This document shows, in pieces, positions 11,501-20,159 of a DNA stretch of 64,000 nt; the stretch's first letter is position 1; each line of letters starts with the position of its first letter. The notes under the pieces are model-generated. The model ran no database searches and was not told where the DNA came from. It worked only from the letters and a program-made list of their open reading frames with translations. The stretch comes from a virus, in IMG/VR virus record IMGVR_UViG_3300025626_000007, positions 41,045 through 105,044 of that record; one strand, given 5' to 3'. Both the position numbers and the translations under genes were made by a program.

Positions 11501-11624
11501 TGATAGTTCTGCGCCAGGCAACTTCTTTGAAGGTATAAATAATGATAGTATTGTTAAAGCGTTAAATGAACTGGCATCTAGAACTGTCTTAATCTATGAC
11601 GAAAACGGTACTCTTCTAAACTAA
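8583..11624 (+). CDS. long tail-fibre protein with LDADGG beta repeats
   Basis: 1013 aa. The N-terminal 65 residues (VSYNIGDPVDLLTHG, VVMAINEIERVF) look like the capsid-proximal module of marine T4-like fibres. From about residue 95 to 860 there is an irregular repeat of roughly 30-65 residues, each carrying a version of DVSGDITLDADGG followed by LKDGG or similar and a YGLG/FNLG turn; this is a typical beta-structured shaft. The C-terminus has two INEIH/INELH segments with heptad-like QLDSAVGEIE stretches and ends in YDENGTLLN, an ending shared with the 24747 fibre. Likely a receptor-binding or long tail-fibre component. No enzymatic motif is visible. Confidence 0.8.
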   Translation: MSRPFTKLSDSFKTMRDNQNTVSYNIGDPVDLLTHGDSDVVMAINEIERVFDASSGEIIYPTGNALQGETQTRLLISTNQASGTDVQFNVGANFNVDAVGDINLDAGGSNINFLDDSVSRIAFTLGATNTVGVTGVLDLDVSSNLDIDVSGNTTLTSTGTTTIETTTFTVDASGDVILDADGGNVTFKDGGVTEYDFATDGTVSRTGNLTFDISGDIIFDADGANITYKDGGVTRIAYTMGTTNTETITGNYTLDVSGNIILDADGGNIDLKENGISRFEYGLGSSNTVDVTGNLAQTVSGNFSDSVGGAYDITSTGGMSHTTLGTLTTTSLGQTHNVTGDFTVDASGDITLDADGGQLYLTDGGANKVTYNFGTNQEIDIVGSLIFDVANDIVLDAGGGDIDLKQAGTTRFAYGLGSANTLDVTGTLTTTTSGNNTLTVAGDHSDSASGTRDISSTAGINIDTRGPMTNTAGGAFNLVTESNMGLTAGGNLTADIEGDINLDANGGNVTLKDNGAVRFDFQMGANQEIDVPTGNLTVDVAGDIVLDAGGNDIDLKGAGTTRFAYGLGASNTLDVTGNLAQTVSGNQSDSVGGTYSVTSIGAMSHTTLGTLTTTSLGQTHTADGNYLIDVSGDITLDADGNDIYFKDGASTRIRHQLGATNNITVTGDYNISVSDSASLSTTNGYSLTIGGSVKENITVNKTTTVGGTLVNAIIGALNDSADSYGLTTTGNIIQTAGGSTSTTAGTTATINAGTDILLDASGDITLDADGADIYFKDGGVTKFTYNLGANQEVDVVGNLTYDVSGDITLDADGGDIYLKDAGTQFGRLQNSSNQLDIWSGSTLAIEMDSSKVEIHGRAFYTDEDLDTTAQDVAGGINELHLQLDSAVGEIESEKLITRAHLDIIQSGGTTANMSGTGISTLDTTSKFIVPAINEIHTQLDSAVGEIEVVKGRVTSNDTDILNLSNRVGQLNQLDSSAPGNFFEGINNDSIVKALNELASRTVLIYDENGTLLN
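11534..11541 (+). promoter_or_regulatory. late promoter-like TATAAATA upstream of repeat protein 1
   Basis: Exact TATAAATA within the 3' end of the fibre gene, 97 bases before the start at 11639. Probably supplies extra late transcripts for the repeat proteins. Confidence 0.5.
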
Positions 11625-11638
11625 TAGTAGGAAAGAGA

Positions 11639-14600
11639 ATGTCAGATAATAAGACATTACCGTTAAAATTAAAAGACATTAATGGTAATCTCCAACAGAT
11701 AAATGCAACCGAGAAAAATTATGTTGCCTACCTCGCAGGACTACAGAACGCAATTGCGGACAGTAGCGATGTAGGGCTTCTTACGCTCAGTGCAAGTGGA
11801 AATAGGTCTCTTGGGTCTCTGACGGATACCTATTATCCAGAACCCGTTGGAACTCATCCATATAATGCCCAATCGGTTATTACCACCACAACAAATTTAT
11901 ATCAGATCAATGGTACCGCACTAGAGAATGATAGTGATTGGAGAAAACCAGTCGGACATTATGAAAGTAATGTATATGAAATGTCGGATAATGATCTGAA
12001 CACTTTCATCGATGATATCAATGGTCGTATCGCACTATCTGACTATCCAGGCTCTCTCAAGTTGTCTTCGACCAGACCTAGTGCAGACTATGACATTCTA
12101 GTCCCTAGTGTTTTGCATGATCAACGTGCTGACTCTTCGGGGAACCCATATACTGTAAATGACTATAGTATATGGCGTAGAACTGCAATGACTGCTCCAA
12201 CTTCGGTCACTCTCGCGGGACTGAAGAGAAGTAGTGGCGACTCTGGTACTTATGAAGGATTACAAGCATTAACAAATCGTCAAGTTCAAGTGACTATTGG
12301 TCAACGTGCAAAGACTAGACGTGCAATTGATGGTGCGGTCGGATCATATGAACTTAGAACTTCTTCGCAGGGTATACCTGTCGGTGGTACTTGGAAGAAT
12401 GTAGGTAGTGCTGCAAACACCATTCGTGTTGTCAGTGAACAGAACTATACTCGCACACGAGCATCTTTATACACGAGAACTAGACCTTCGGCTTACGCTG
12501 ATGATTACACTCGCACAGGGACAGTTTCATATGCAGGCAACTATACTGGAAATTACACCAGAGACTTTATAGGAGACTATACCAGAGAATTTACGGGCAA
12601 TTATACCGGTGATTATACTGGCGACTATGGTAGAACTTTTGTCGGAGACTATTCTAGAGACTTTGCAGGCAACTATATTGGAAATTACACAGGTAACTTC
12701 AATCGCAACTTTTCACGTACCTTTTTTAGAGATTTCATAGCGACACGTATCAGTTCATTTGCCGGTGAATTTATAGGCAATTATACCGGAGCCTTCACAC
12801 GGACTCGGGAATCGACTTATAGTAGATTCCGTTCATCTAGTTATTCCAGAGACTTTGCAGGCGAATATACTAGATTGTTTCTTGGCAACTATGCTGGTAA
12901 CTATGTAGGTGAATACACACGCATCTCGACACGTGATAGACAATCTACCTATACCCGAACAAGAATAGTAAGTAGAAATTCCAGTTACACTGGCGATTAT
13001 ACCAGATTTTTCTCTGGACAATATTCACGTGACTTCACTAGAATTAGGGCATCAACTTACACTGGCAATTACTCCAGACTTTTCTCTGGACAATATTCAC
13101 GTGACTTCACTAGAATTAGGGAATCAACTTACACTGGCAATTATACTGCCACATATATTGGTAACTATGCACGTGACTTCACTAGAGATAGAGGTTCTTC
13201 ATACTCCAGAAGTTTCATTGGTAACTATGCACGTGACTTCACTAGAGATAGAAGTTCTTCATACTCCAGAAGCTTCATAGGTAACTTTTCACGTGACTTC
13301 ACAAGAGATAGAATTTCTACATATAATAGAAACTTCAGCAGAACTCGTTTCTCAACATATATTGGCAACTTCACTCGAATATTAAACTCTACACGCACTT
13401 CGACATCCACATATGGTGCTGTTAGAGTAAGTAATTATACTCGAATCCGTTCATCACTCCTAAAAGCTTCTGTATACTATACTGGTGATTACACAAGAGA
13501 CTTTGTGGGTGCTGGTTATTTAGGAGTGCCGGGGGCAACATATACTCTTAACCGTACATCTACTTTTGCGGGATTTACGTATTATACCAGATTAGACAAA
13601 TCGGGTGGTACACTTGCCTTTGCTGGCCCTGCTACGTATACCGGTGACTTTATAACTACTAGGACGGTTCCTTCATACATTGGTGATTACACAAGAGTCA
13701 GTTCATATTTGCAGGGATTCACTCGCGAATTTACTAGGACTCGGGTATCTACTTATTCTAGAGAGTTTGCTGGGGAATACTCAAGAAACTTCGAAAGAGC
13801 CAGAGTATCAAGTTATAATAGATTGTTTGTTGGCGAATACTCAAGAAACTATGAAAGAACTAGAAATTCGAATTACAACAGATCGTTTGCTGGGGAATAC
13901 TCAAGAAACTTTACCAGAAATAGAGATTCTAGTTACATAAGAGTTAGATCTTCTACTTTTGCGGGAGAATATGCGAGGGACTTTACCAGAAATAGAGATT
14001 CTAGTTACATAAGAGTTAGGTCTTCTACTTTCTCGGGACAATATGCAAGAGACTTTACCCGAGAAAGAAACAGTAATTATATACGGACTAGGGTTTCACT
14101 CTATACTGGTAACTATACCGGTGAATATACGAGAGACTTTGCCGGTAACTATACCGGTGATTATGCAGGTCTATTTACCAGAGTTAGTTTAAATGATCGT
14201 TATTCGACATATATCAGAACTCGGGTATCGTCTTACCTTAAAGCGTTTGCTGGGAATTATACAAGAGACTTTGCCGGTAACTATACCGGAGATTTCCTAC
14301 GAATATCAACCAGAACAAGGTTCGATTCTTTCAGTAGAACTCGGGCTTCGTCATACATAACTTTGAGAGCATCTACATACGTTGGAGTTTATGCTGCGGA
14401 TTATGTCGGTGATTATACTGGTGAGTTTACCAGAGATAGAAACTCCAACTATACCCGAGAAAGAAACAGTAATTATATAAGAAATCGTGGGTCTACATAT
14501 ACCAGAACTAGAGGATCTTCATATACTAGAGAGTCTACTCGAACAAGTACTGTAGATTTTGGCGGCAACTATATTGGTAATTATAGTAGAAACTTTGCCG

Positions 14601-14701
14601 GTAATTATTCCAGAGACTTTGTAGGAGACTACGTGGGTCAGACTATTAGGGATACTACATTCTCAGTTGAAACATATACTCTGTATGTAAGAACCGCATA
14701 A
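11639..14701 (+). CDS. tetrapeptide-repeat structural protein 1 (YxG/R-N/D repeats)
   Basis: 1020 aa. Residues 1-265 are a non-repetitive domain (PLKLKDINGNL, ENYVAYLAGL-like, YPEPVGTHP) shared with the next gene, so the two are paralogues. From about residue 269 to 1000 the protein is nearly all tandem tetrads of the form Tyr/Phe-x-Gly/Arg-Asn/Asp/Glu, for example YTGN, YTRD, FAGN, FVGD, mixed with octads of the type YTRTRxSx. An interruption near 620-670 (GYLGVPGATYTLNR) breaks the pattern. It ends in ETYTLYVRTA. No signal peptide, membrane segment or enzyme motif is seen. The setting among fibres suggests an adhesin or fibre. The repeat is also visible in the DNA, with 60-72 base direct repeats. 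Arg codons in the repeat are mostly AGA and CGT by eye. Confidence 0.8.
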   Translation: MSDNKTLPLKLKDINGNLQQINATEKNYVAYLAGLQNAIADSSDVGLLTLSASGNRSLGSLTDTYYPEPVGTHPYNAQSVITTTTNLYQINGTALENDSDWRKPVGHYESNVYEMSDNDLNTFIDDINGRIALSDYPGSLKLSSTRPSADYDILVPSVLHDQRADSSGNPYTVNDYSIWRRTAMTAPTSVTLAGLKRSSGDSGTYEGLQALTNRQVQVTIGQRAKTRRAIDGAVGSYELRTSSQGIPVGGTWKNVGSAANTIRVVSEQNYTRTRASLYTRTRPSAYADDYTRTGTVSYAGNYTGNYTRDFIGDYTREFTGNYTGDYTGDYGRTFVGDYSRDFAGNYIGNYTGNFNRNFSRTFFRDFIATRISSFAGEFIGNYTGAFTRTRESTYSRFRSSSYSRDFAGEYTRLFLGNYAGNYVGEYTRISTRDRQSTYTRTRIVSRNSSYTGDYTRFFSGQYSRDFTRIRASTYTGNYSRLFSGQYSRDFTRIRESTYTGNYTATYIGNYARDFTRDRGSSYSRSFIGNYARDFTRDRSSSYSRSFIGNFSRDFTRDRISTYNRNFSRTRFSTYIGNFTRILNSTRTSTSTYGAVRVSNYTRIRSSLLKASVYYTGDYTRDFVGAGYLGVPGATYTLNRTSTFAGFTYYTRLDKSGGTLAFAGPATYTGDFITTRTVPSYIGDYTRVSSYLQGFTREFTRTRVSTYSREFAGEYSRNFERARVSSYNRLFVGEYSRNYERTRNSNYNRSFAGEYSRNFTRNRDSSYIRVRSSTFAGEYARDFTRNRDSSYIRVRSSTFSGQYARDFTRERNSNYIRTRVSLYTGNYTGEYTRDFAGNYTGDYAGLFTRVSLNDRYSTYIRTRVSSYLKAFAGNYTRDFAGNYTGDFLRISTRTRFDSFSRTRASSYITLRASTYVGVYAADYVGDYTGEFTRDRNSNYTRERNSNYIRNRGSTYTRTRGSSYTRESTRTSTVDFGGNYIGNYSRNFAGNYSRDFVGDYVGQTIRDTTFSVETYTLYVRTA
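13009..13143 (+). repeat. direct repeat, 63-base copies 72 bases apart
   Basis: The 63-base stretch at 13009-13071 recurs at 13081-13143 with a single mismatch (C at 13050, A at 13122). The 72-base offset equals 24 codons, or six tetrapeptides, so the copy is in frame. It indicates recent in-frame duplication within the repeat protein. Confidence 0.9.
13161..13260 (+). repeat. direct repeat, about 40-base copies 60 bases apart
   Basis: The segment starting GTAACTATGCACGTGACTTC at 13161 recurs at 13221 with one early difference (GAGG versus GAAG) before continuing through the same Ser-Ser-Tyr-Ser-Arg codons. The 60-base offset is 20 codons, five tetrads. A third, more diverged unit follows at about 13281. 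Confidence 0.85.
13909..14032 (+). repeat. direct repeat, about 50-base copies 72 bases apart
   Basis: CTTTACCAGAAATAGAGATT at 13909 recurs at 13981 and both continue for about 50 bases with one difference (AGATC versus AGGTC). It is again in frame, with a 24-codon offset. Confidence 0.85.
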
Positions 14702-14708
14702 ATAAACT

Positions 14709-14716
14709 TATAAATA
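14709..14716 (+). promoter_or_regulatory. late promoter TATAAATA
   Basis: Exact late box in the short gap between the two repeat-protein genes, 33 bases before the GTG start at 14750. Confidence 0.75.
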
Positions 14717-14749
14717 GAAATAAGTTTAATAAATTAGAGAAGTGAATTT

Positions 14750-17700
14750 GTGGCCGCATCTGATATCCCACTAAAGTTAGAAGGTACGAATGGTGATCTG
14801 AAGGAGATGACTCCTACGGAAGAGAACTATCTCGCCTATCGTGCAGGTATTCAACTAAAGAATTCTGCGGGTTCTTCTGCTGGAGACTTGCATCTCTCTA
14901 GTGGTACTATCATTGGTTCTTTCGTTGATACTTTCTACAATGAACCTGATGGTACCCATCCCGCATCATCTATCACTTCCGGCACAACTACGACTAATCT
15001 AAGACAACTATCTAATGATGCGAACTATAATGGTGGTTTTTATAACAGACCGGTTGGTTGGAACACTTCGGGTGATGTAGGTATTCATGAATTCACTGAT
15101 TCAGATATGGATACCTTATGTACTCGTCTGAATGCACGTATTGCAATATCTGATTATCCAGGCACCTTTTACCTTGGTTCTTCTGCACCTAGTGCGGACT
15201 ATGGTACATTTATCCCTACTGTATACACAGACACATTAGGTAACGGAACTTCTACAGTATACAATATCTATCAACGTGATGCAATGACTGCACCGACAGC
15301 CACGTCTCCGATTGGTATGATTGGGTCAGATTCTGCCGCCAGTTTTGGTGGATTACAAGAACAATCTGTTAACCAGATTACTTACACTTATGGACAACAC
15401 TGTAAAACTCTTAGGGGAAAGGTGGGTAATATTGGTTCTTACCAATTAAGATCTGCGACTCAGGGAACTCCGGTAAGTGCAGGAACTTGGGCCGCAAAAG
15501 GTACTGCGACCAATACTAAAAGAACAACTTCAGAACTTGCATATGTTCGTACTCGTGCATCTTCTTATACTCGTGATCGTTCATCCGCATACGCAAGAAC
15601 AAGAACTTCACTATACACTCGTAATAGCACAAATACGTTCACCCGAGATTTTAGTGGAAATTATATTGGCAACTACACTCGAAACTTTTCGGGACAATAT
15701 ATCAGAGATTATGTGGGTGAGTATGTCGGTAATTACGTAGGTGAGTACACAAGAAACCGTGCTTCAACTTTCACTAGAAACAGTACTGATACTTTCTCTA
15801 GAATCTTTGTGGGCGAGTATGTTCGCAATAGATCTTCTGCATATACCAGAGATAGTATCAATACTTTCACAGGTAACTTTGTAGGCAATTATTCTAGAAC
15901 AAGAGTATCTGCATACAGTAGAAATAGTATTCGCAACAGGTTGAGTACATATACTCGTAACAGAACATCTACATACACAACCGTGTTTTCGGGAAACTAT
16001 ATTGGTAATTTTGTTGGGGATTATTCCCGTACTAGAGTATCCGCATACGCAGGAACATACTCACGTAATCGCATATCAACATATTCGCGAACACGTACCA
16101 GTGCATATATTCGTGATCGAGTAACATCCTTTATTGGCGACTTTGTTGGCAACTATGCACGTAACAGAGTATCATCATACTCTAGAATAAGTACCCGTAC
16201 TCGTATCTCCGCATATACCCGAACTAGAAGCTCCACATACACCAGAGATCAACTAACGACTTTTACCGGTAACTATGTTGGTAACTACGGCCGTACTCGT
16301 ATCTCTGCATACGCAAGAATTCGTGTTTCTAATTATGCAGGTAATTATACAGGCAATTATACACGCACGAGAATATCCGCATATACACGTGATCGAGTAA
16401 CAGACTTTACCGGTGACTTTATTGGTAACTACACTCGTGGCCGAGTTTCCAATTATGTTCGGGATAGACTTGTAACTTTTACCGGTGACTATGTTGGTAA
16501 CTATAATAGAACATTTGTTGGTAATTATAATAGAACATTTATAGGTAACTATTCACGTGGGTTTGCGGGTGACTATACCGGCAACTATTCTCGTATATCA
16601 ACACGTATTAGTGCAAGAACAAGAGGTTCCAACTACACTCGTATTTCTTCACGGAATTCATTGGTAACATATACTCGCGACAGATTCCAAGGATATGTCG
16701 GTAACTTTGGTGGTAATTACGCAAGAACATTTGTCGGTAATTATGTCGGCGACTATGGTAGATCATTTGCTGGTAACTATACCGGAAATTATAACCGTGC
16801 GTTTGCTGGCGACTATACTGGTAACTACCAAAGAACATTTGCCGGAAACTACATTGGTAACTATACCGGAAATTATACTCGTGCGTTTGCTGGCAATTAT
16901 ACTGGCAATTATAATAGAGGGTTCGTAGGAGAATATGGCCGTACTCGTCCTTCTGCATATACCAGAAACAGCACACGTATTTCAGTTCGCACACTCAACT
17001 ATATCCGAACGAGTCTTCGAACTTCAGTTCGCACACTCAACTATATCCGAACGAGTCTTCGAACTAGTAGTCGAATTTTAACATATACTCGTGATTCGAC
17101 CTATACTGGTAACTATACCGGAAATTATACTCGTATAAGAATTGCAACTGGTGACTATATCAGAACCAGAACTGCCACCGGAACATATATTCGTACCAGA
17201 ACTGCCACCGGAACATATATTCGTACCAGAATTGCGACTGGTAACTACCAACGTATATCAATAAGAGACAGAATTGCTACATTATACTACCAACGTACAT
17301 CATATTATGCAGGTGATTTCACAGGTAACTACACTCGTACATTGTATTACATTGGTAATTTCACAGGTAACTACACTCGTACATTGTATTATGTTGGTAA
17401 TTTTGTAGGTAACTATAATAGAATAGTTAACTATGTAGGTGACTATACTCGAATAGTTAAACAGACAGTGTATTATACCGGTGATTATTTGGGGGTTGCG
17501 AATTACCTGAGATATTCTTCGAGAACCAGAACTGCGACCGGATATTATATCAGAACATCTATACGTACTAGAATTGGAACCGGTACGTACATTAGAACAA
17601 GTACCCGTACTTCGAATCGAATCGATACCTATATCCGAACCGGATATTATATAGGTAACTTTACGGGCGACTATACTCGAACTCTATATTACACCGGTAA

Positions 17701-20110
17701 CTATACTCGTACATTGTATTATACAGGCGACTATACTCGAACTCTATATTACATCGGTAACTATACTCGCACATTGTACTATACCGGAGACTATACTCGC
17801 ATATCTATTCGTAATAGAATAACTCCATTATACTTTACTCGCATTGGATATTACGCAGGTGACTTTACGGGTGACTATACTCGCATTGGATCTTATGCAG
17901 GTGACTACATAGGCGACTACACTCGCATTGGATATTATACCGGAGACTACATAGGAAACTATTCGCGAAACTTTATAGGTGACTATTCGCGAACTCGCAT
18001 CTCTGCGTATACTAGAATATCGACCCGTAGTAGAAATTCTTCATATATTCGCACTTCAATAAACCCATCGACCCGCGGCCGTCTCTCCACATATACTCGT
18101 ATATCGGCACGTAGTAGATCATCCGCATACATTAGAATATCTACACGCAGTAGACCTAGTAATTACACAAGAACTCGTATTCAAAACAGAAGTTCTACGT
18201 ATACTCGTACATCAACTCGTGATAGTATCGTTCAGTTCGTAGGTACAACTGGTACACGTTACTCAGATCAATCTAACTTGTTGTGGCAGAACTTTCCTGC
18301 TTGGACAGTTGGTACTGGTTCTGCAACTAACTATAATCAGAACGGGGACGGTAACTCACGTATTTCCGACACTTCTCCGAAGGGTACTGATATCGTTTGG
18401 GATGTGTCAAATCAAGATGCGACATCTAATGCAGATGGTGGTTGGAATACTTCAGCTTTCTCAGTTGATAAAACCAAACTATACAGATTCTCTACATGGG
18501 TAAGACGTAAAGTTATTGGTAATGGTTCATTCTATCTTGGTGTTGGCGGAACAGTATTGAACAGAAGTAATGGTGCATCTAACAGTAATCCGTACTTCCA
18601 AGCGAGAGGTTGGTGGTATGGTACCGAATCTCAAAACGAATGGTTTTTGGTAGTCGGTCACGTTTTCCCCGAAGGTTCTGGTACCGGTGCGGCTCATGCT
18701 GACTCTGGTATCTATAATATGGCGGGTGAGAAAGTTGTATCCGCTCAGAATGATTTTGTCTGGAGTGGTAACACTACTGCATACCACAGAACATACTTGT
18801 ATTACTCAACAGATACCGCGACCAATCAACAGTTCTGGGAACCTCGTGTAGATGATACTACAAACGCAGCAAGTCCTAGTATCACTGATATGCTCACATT
18901 GTCATCGAACTATACTCGCACGTTCGCAGGTAATTTCACTGGTGATTATACTCGTGGATTTGCAGGCAACTACACCGGCAACTATACTGGTGAATATACT
19001 CGTATATCGACCCGTAGTAGAATATCCACATATATACGTACTCGTGCATCGTCTTATATTCGTAATCGTGTATCTGCCTACGCAAGAACTCGTATAACCG
19101 ACTCTATTGGAAACTTTGTTGGTGACTATGGTAGAACCTTTACCGGAAACTATACCAGAAATAGTATCAGTACATTCGCAGGTAATTTTGTCGGTAACTA
19201 TAATAGAGGATTCGTTGGTAACTATACCCGTATATCTCTCCGCACTTCGACTCGTGCATTTGAAGGTAACTATGCTCGTGCATTCGCAGGTAACTATTCT
19301 AGGACTCGGGTAACCGACTCTATTGGAAACTTTATTGGTGACTATGCTCGTGCATTCGCAGGTAATTACAATCGTGGATTTGGGGGTAATTATACCGGCA
19401 ATTTCAATAGAACTTTTGTTGGGGAATACACAAGAAATAGTATCAGTACATTCGCGGGTAATTTTGTCGGTAACTACAATAGAGGATTTGTTGGTAACTA
19501 TGCAAGAGGTTTTGCGGGTAACTATGTCGGCAACTACAACAGAAACTTTGTGGGAGAATATGCAAGAACTCGTGCGACTGATTTTGTAGGAGAATACACT
19601 GGTAACTTCTCAAGAATATTTGGTGGTAATTATGGCCGGACTTTCGTAGGAGATTTTGTTGGTAACTACAACAGAAACTTTGTAGGAGAATATACTCGGG
19701 ATTCTACTTCAGACTTTGCGGGTAACTTTGTGGGTAACTACAATAGAACCTTTGTTGGTGAATATGCAAGAACCCGATCTTCTAATTATGTCGGAGACTT
19801 TACTGGTAACTATAGTAGAACTTTTGTTGGGGACTACTCAAGAACTTCGGTCAGAACCTCTGCACGAACTAGAGTATCCACTTTTAGTAGAAGTCGAAAT
19901 TCAGCATATACCATAGATTCTACTAGAACTAGAACCTCGTCATACTTAGGTGACTTTACTGGTAATTATAGTAGAGGTTTTGCGGGTAACTATAGTAGAA
20001 CATTCGCAGGAAATTATGCCAGAAACTTTACTGGTAATTATACCGGAACAACTGTTGATTCCGGAACAGGAGTGATTGAGACATATACCTTGTACGTAAG
20101 GGTTGCTTAA
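14750..20110 (+). CDS. tetrapeptide-repeat structural protein 2 with embedded carbohydrate-binding-like domain
   Basis: 1786 aa, starting at GTG with AGAGAAG seven bases upstream. Residues 1-260 are homologous to the N-terminus of the 11639 protein (PLKLEGTNGDLK, ENYLAYRAG, NEPDGTHP). Residues about 264-1160 and 1385-1770 are tandem tetrads Tyr/Phe-x-Gly/Arg-Asn/Asp plus YxRxRxSx octads. Between them, residues about 1163-1385 form an unrelated globular domain (LYRFSTWVRR, NEWFLVVGHVFPEG, HRTYLYYSTD, FWEPRVDD) resembling jelly-roll carbohydrate-binding domains seen in phage fibres. The C-terminus ETYTLYVRVA matches that of its paralogue. Probably a very long adhesin whose shaft carries a sugar-binding knob. 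Function is inferred; the repeat itself is plain. Confidence 0.8.
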   Translation: MAASDIPLKLEGTNGDLKEMTPTEENYLAYRAGIQLKNSAGSSAGDLHLSSGTIIGSFVDTFYNEPDGTHPASSITSGTTTTNLRQLSNDANYNGGFYNRPVGWNTSGDVGIHEFTDSDMDTLCTRLNARIAISDYPGTFYLGSSAPSADYGTFIPTVYTDTLGNGTSTVYNIYQRDAMTAPTATSPIGMIGSDSAASFGGLQEQSVNQITYTYGQHCKTLRGKVGNIGSYQLRSATQGTPVSAGTWAAKGTATNTKRTTSELAYVRTRASSYTRDRSSAYARTRTSLYTRNSTNTFTRDFSGNYIGNYTRNFSGQYIRDYVGEYVGNYVGEYTRNRASTFTRNSTDTFSRIFVGEYVRNRSSAYTRDSINTFTGNFVGNYSRTRVSAYSRNSIRNRLSTYTRNRTSTYTTVFSGNYIGNFVGDYSRTRVSAYAGTYSRNRISTYSRTRTSAYIRDRVTSFIGDFVGNYARNRVSSYSRISTRTRISAYTRTRSSTYTRDQLTTFTGNYVGNYGRTRISAYARIRVSNYAGNYTGNYTRTRISAYTRDRVTDFTGDFIGNYTRGRVSNYVRDRLVTFTGDYVGNYNRTFVGNYNRTFIGNYSRGFAGDYTGNYSRISTRISARTRGSNYTRISSRNSLVTYTRDRFQGYVGNFGGNYARTFVGNYVGDYGRSFAGNYTGNYNRAFAGDYTGNYQRTFAGNYIGNYTGNYTRAFAGNYTGNYNRGFVGEYGRTRPSAYTRNSTRISVRTLNYIRTSLRTSVRTLNYIRTSLRTSSRILTYTRDSTYTGNYTGNYTRIRIATGDYIRTRTATGTYIRTRTATGTYIRTRIATGNYQRISIRDRIATLYYQRTSYYAGDFTGNYTRTLYYIGNFTGNYTRTLYYVGNFVGNYNRIVNYVGDYTRIVKQTVYYTGDYLGVANYLRYSSRTRTATGYYIRTSIRTRIGTGTYIRTSTRTSNRIDTYIRTGYYIGNFTGDYTRTLYYTGNYTRTLYYTGDYTRTLYYIGNYTRTLYYTGDYTRISIRNRITPLYFTRIGYYAGDFTGDYTRIGSYAGDYIGDYTRIGYYTGDYIGNYSRNFIGDYSRTRISAYTRISTRSRNSSYIRTSINPSTRGRLSTYTRISARSRSSAYIRISTRSRPSNYTRTRIQNRSSTYTRTSTRDSIVQFVGTTGTRYSDQSNLLWQNFPAWTVGTGSATNYNQNGDGNSRISDTSPKGTDIVWDVSNQDATSNADGGWNTSAFSVDKTKLYRFSTWVRRKVIGNGSFYLGVGGTVLNRSNGASNSNPYFQARGWWYGTESQNEWFLVVGHVFPEGSGTGAAHADSGIYNMAGEKVVSAQNDFVWSGNTTAYHRTYLYYSTDTATNQQFWEPRVDDTTNAASPSITDMLTLSSNYTRTFAGNFTGDYTRGFAGNYTGNYTGEYTRISTRSRISTYIRTRASSYIRNRVSAYARTRITDSIGNFVGDYGRTFTGNYTRNSISTFAGNFVGNYNRGFVGNYTRISLRTSTRAFEGNYARAFAGNYSRTRVTDSIGNFIGDYARAFAGNYNRGFGGNYTGNFNRTFVGEYTRNSISTFAGNFVGNYNRGFVGNYARGFAGNYVGNYNRNFVGEYARTRATDFVGEYTGNFSRIFGGNYGRTFVGDFVGNYNRNFVGEYTRDSTSDFAGNFVGNYNRTFVGEYARTRSSNYVGDFTGNYSRTFVGDYSRTSVRTSARTRVSTFSRSRNSAYTIDSTRTRTSSYLGDFTGNYSRGFAGNYSRTFAGNYARNFTGNYTGTTVDSGTGVIETYTLYVRVA
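16981..17064 (+). repeat. exact 42-base tandem duplication
   Basis: Bases 16981-17022 are repeated without mismatch at 17023-17064. The unit encodes 14 residues (SVRTLNYIRTSLRT), which is not a multiple of four, so the duplication shifts the tetrad phase while keeping the reading frame. Perfect identity implies it is recent or maintained by conversion. Confidence 0.95.
17165..17224 (+). repeat. exact 30-base tandem duplication
   Basis: Bases 17165-17194 and 17195-17224 are identical and encode the ten-residue unit TRTATGTYIR twice. A further diverged unit follows directly (IATGNYQR). Confidence 0.95.
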
Positions 20111-20131
20111 TCTTTTGATATATAGTATAAT
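20103..20131 (+). promoter_or_regulatory. possible sigma-70 promoter
   Basis: TTGCTT at 20103-20108, a 17-base spacer and TATAAT at 20126-20131, placed just before the coiled-coil gene at 20160. The -10 is perfect and the -35 matches four of six. Confidence 0.4.
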
Positions 20132-20159
20132 GTAAATAATATACAATTGGAGAACTGAA

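Noticed and set aside
12500-20000. Regularly spaced short DNA repeats, considered as a CRISPR array
   Set aside because: The repeats are in frame within long open genes, diverge gradually, have offsets of 12-base multiples or tandem copies and no constant repeat with unique spacers.
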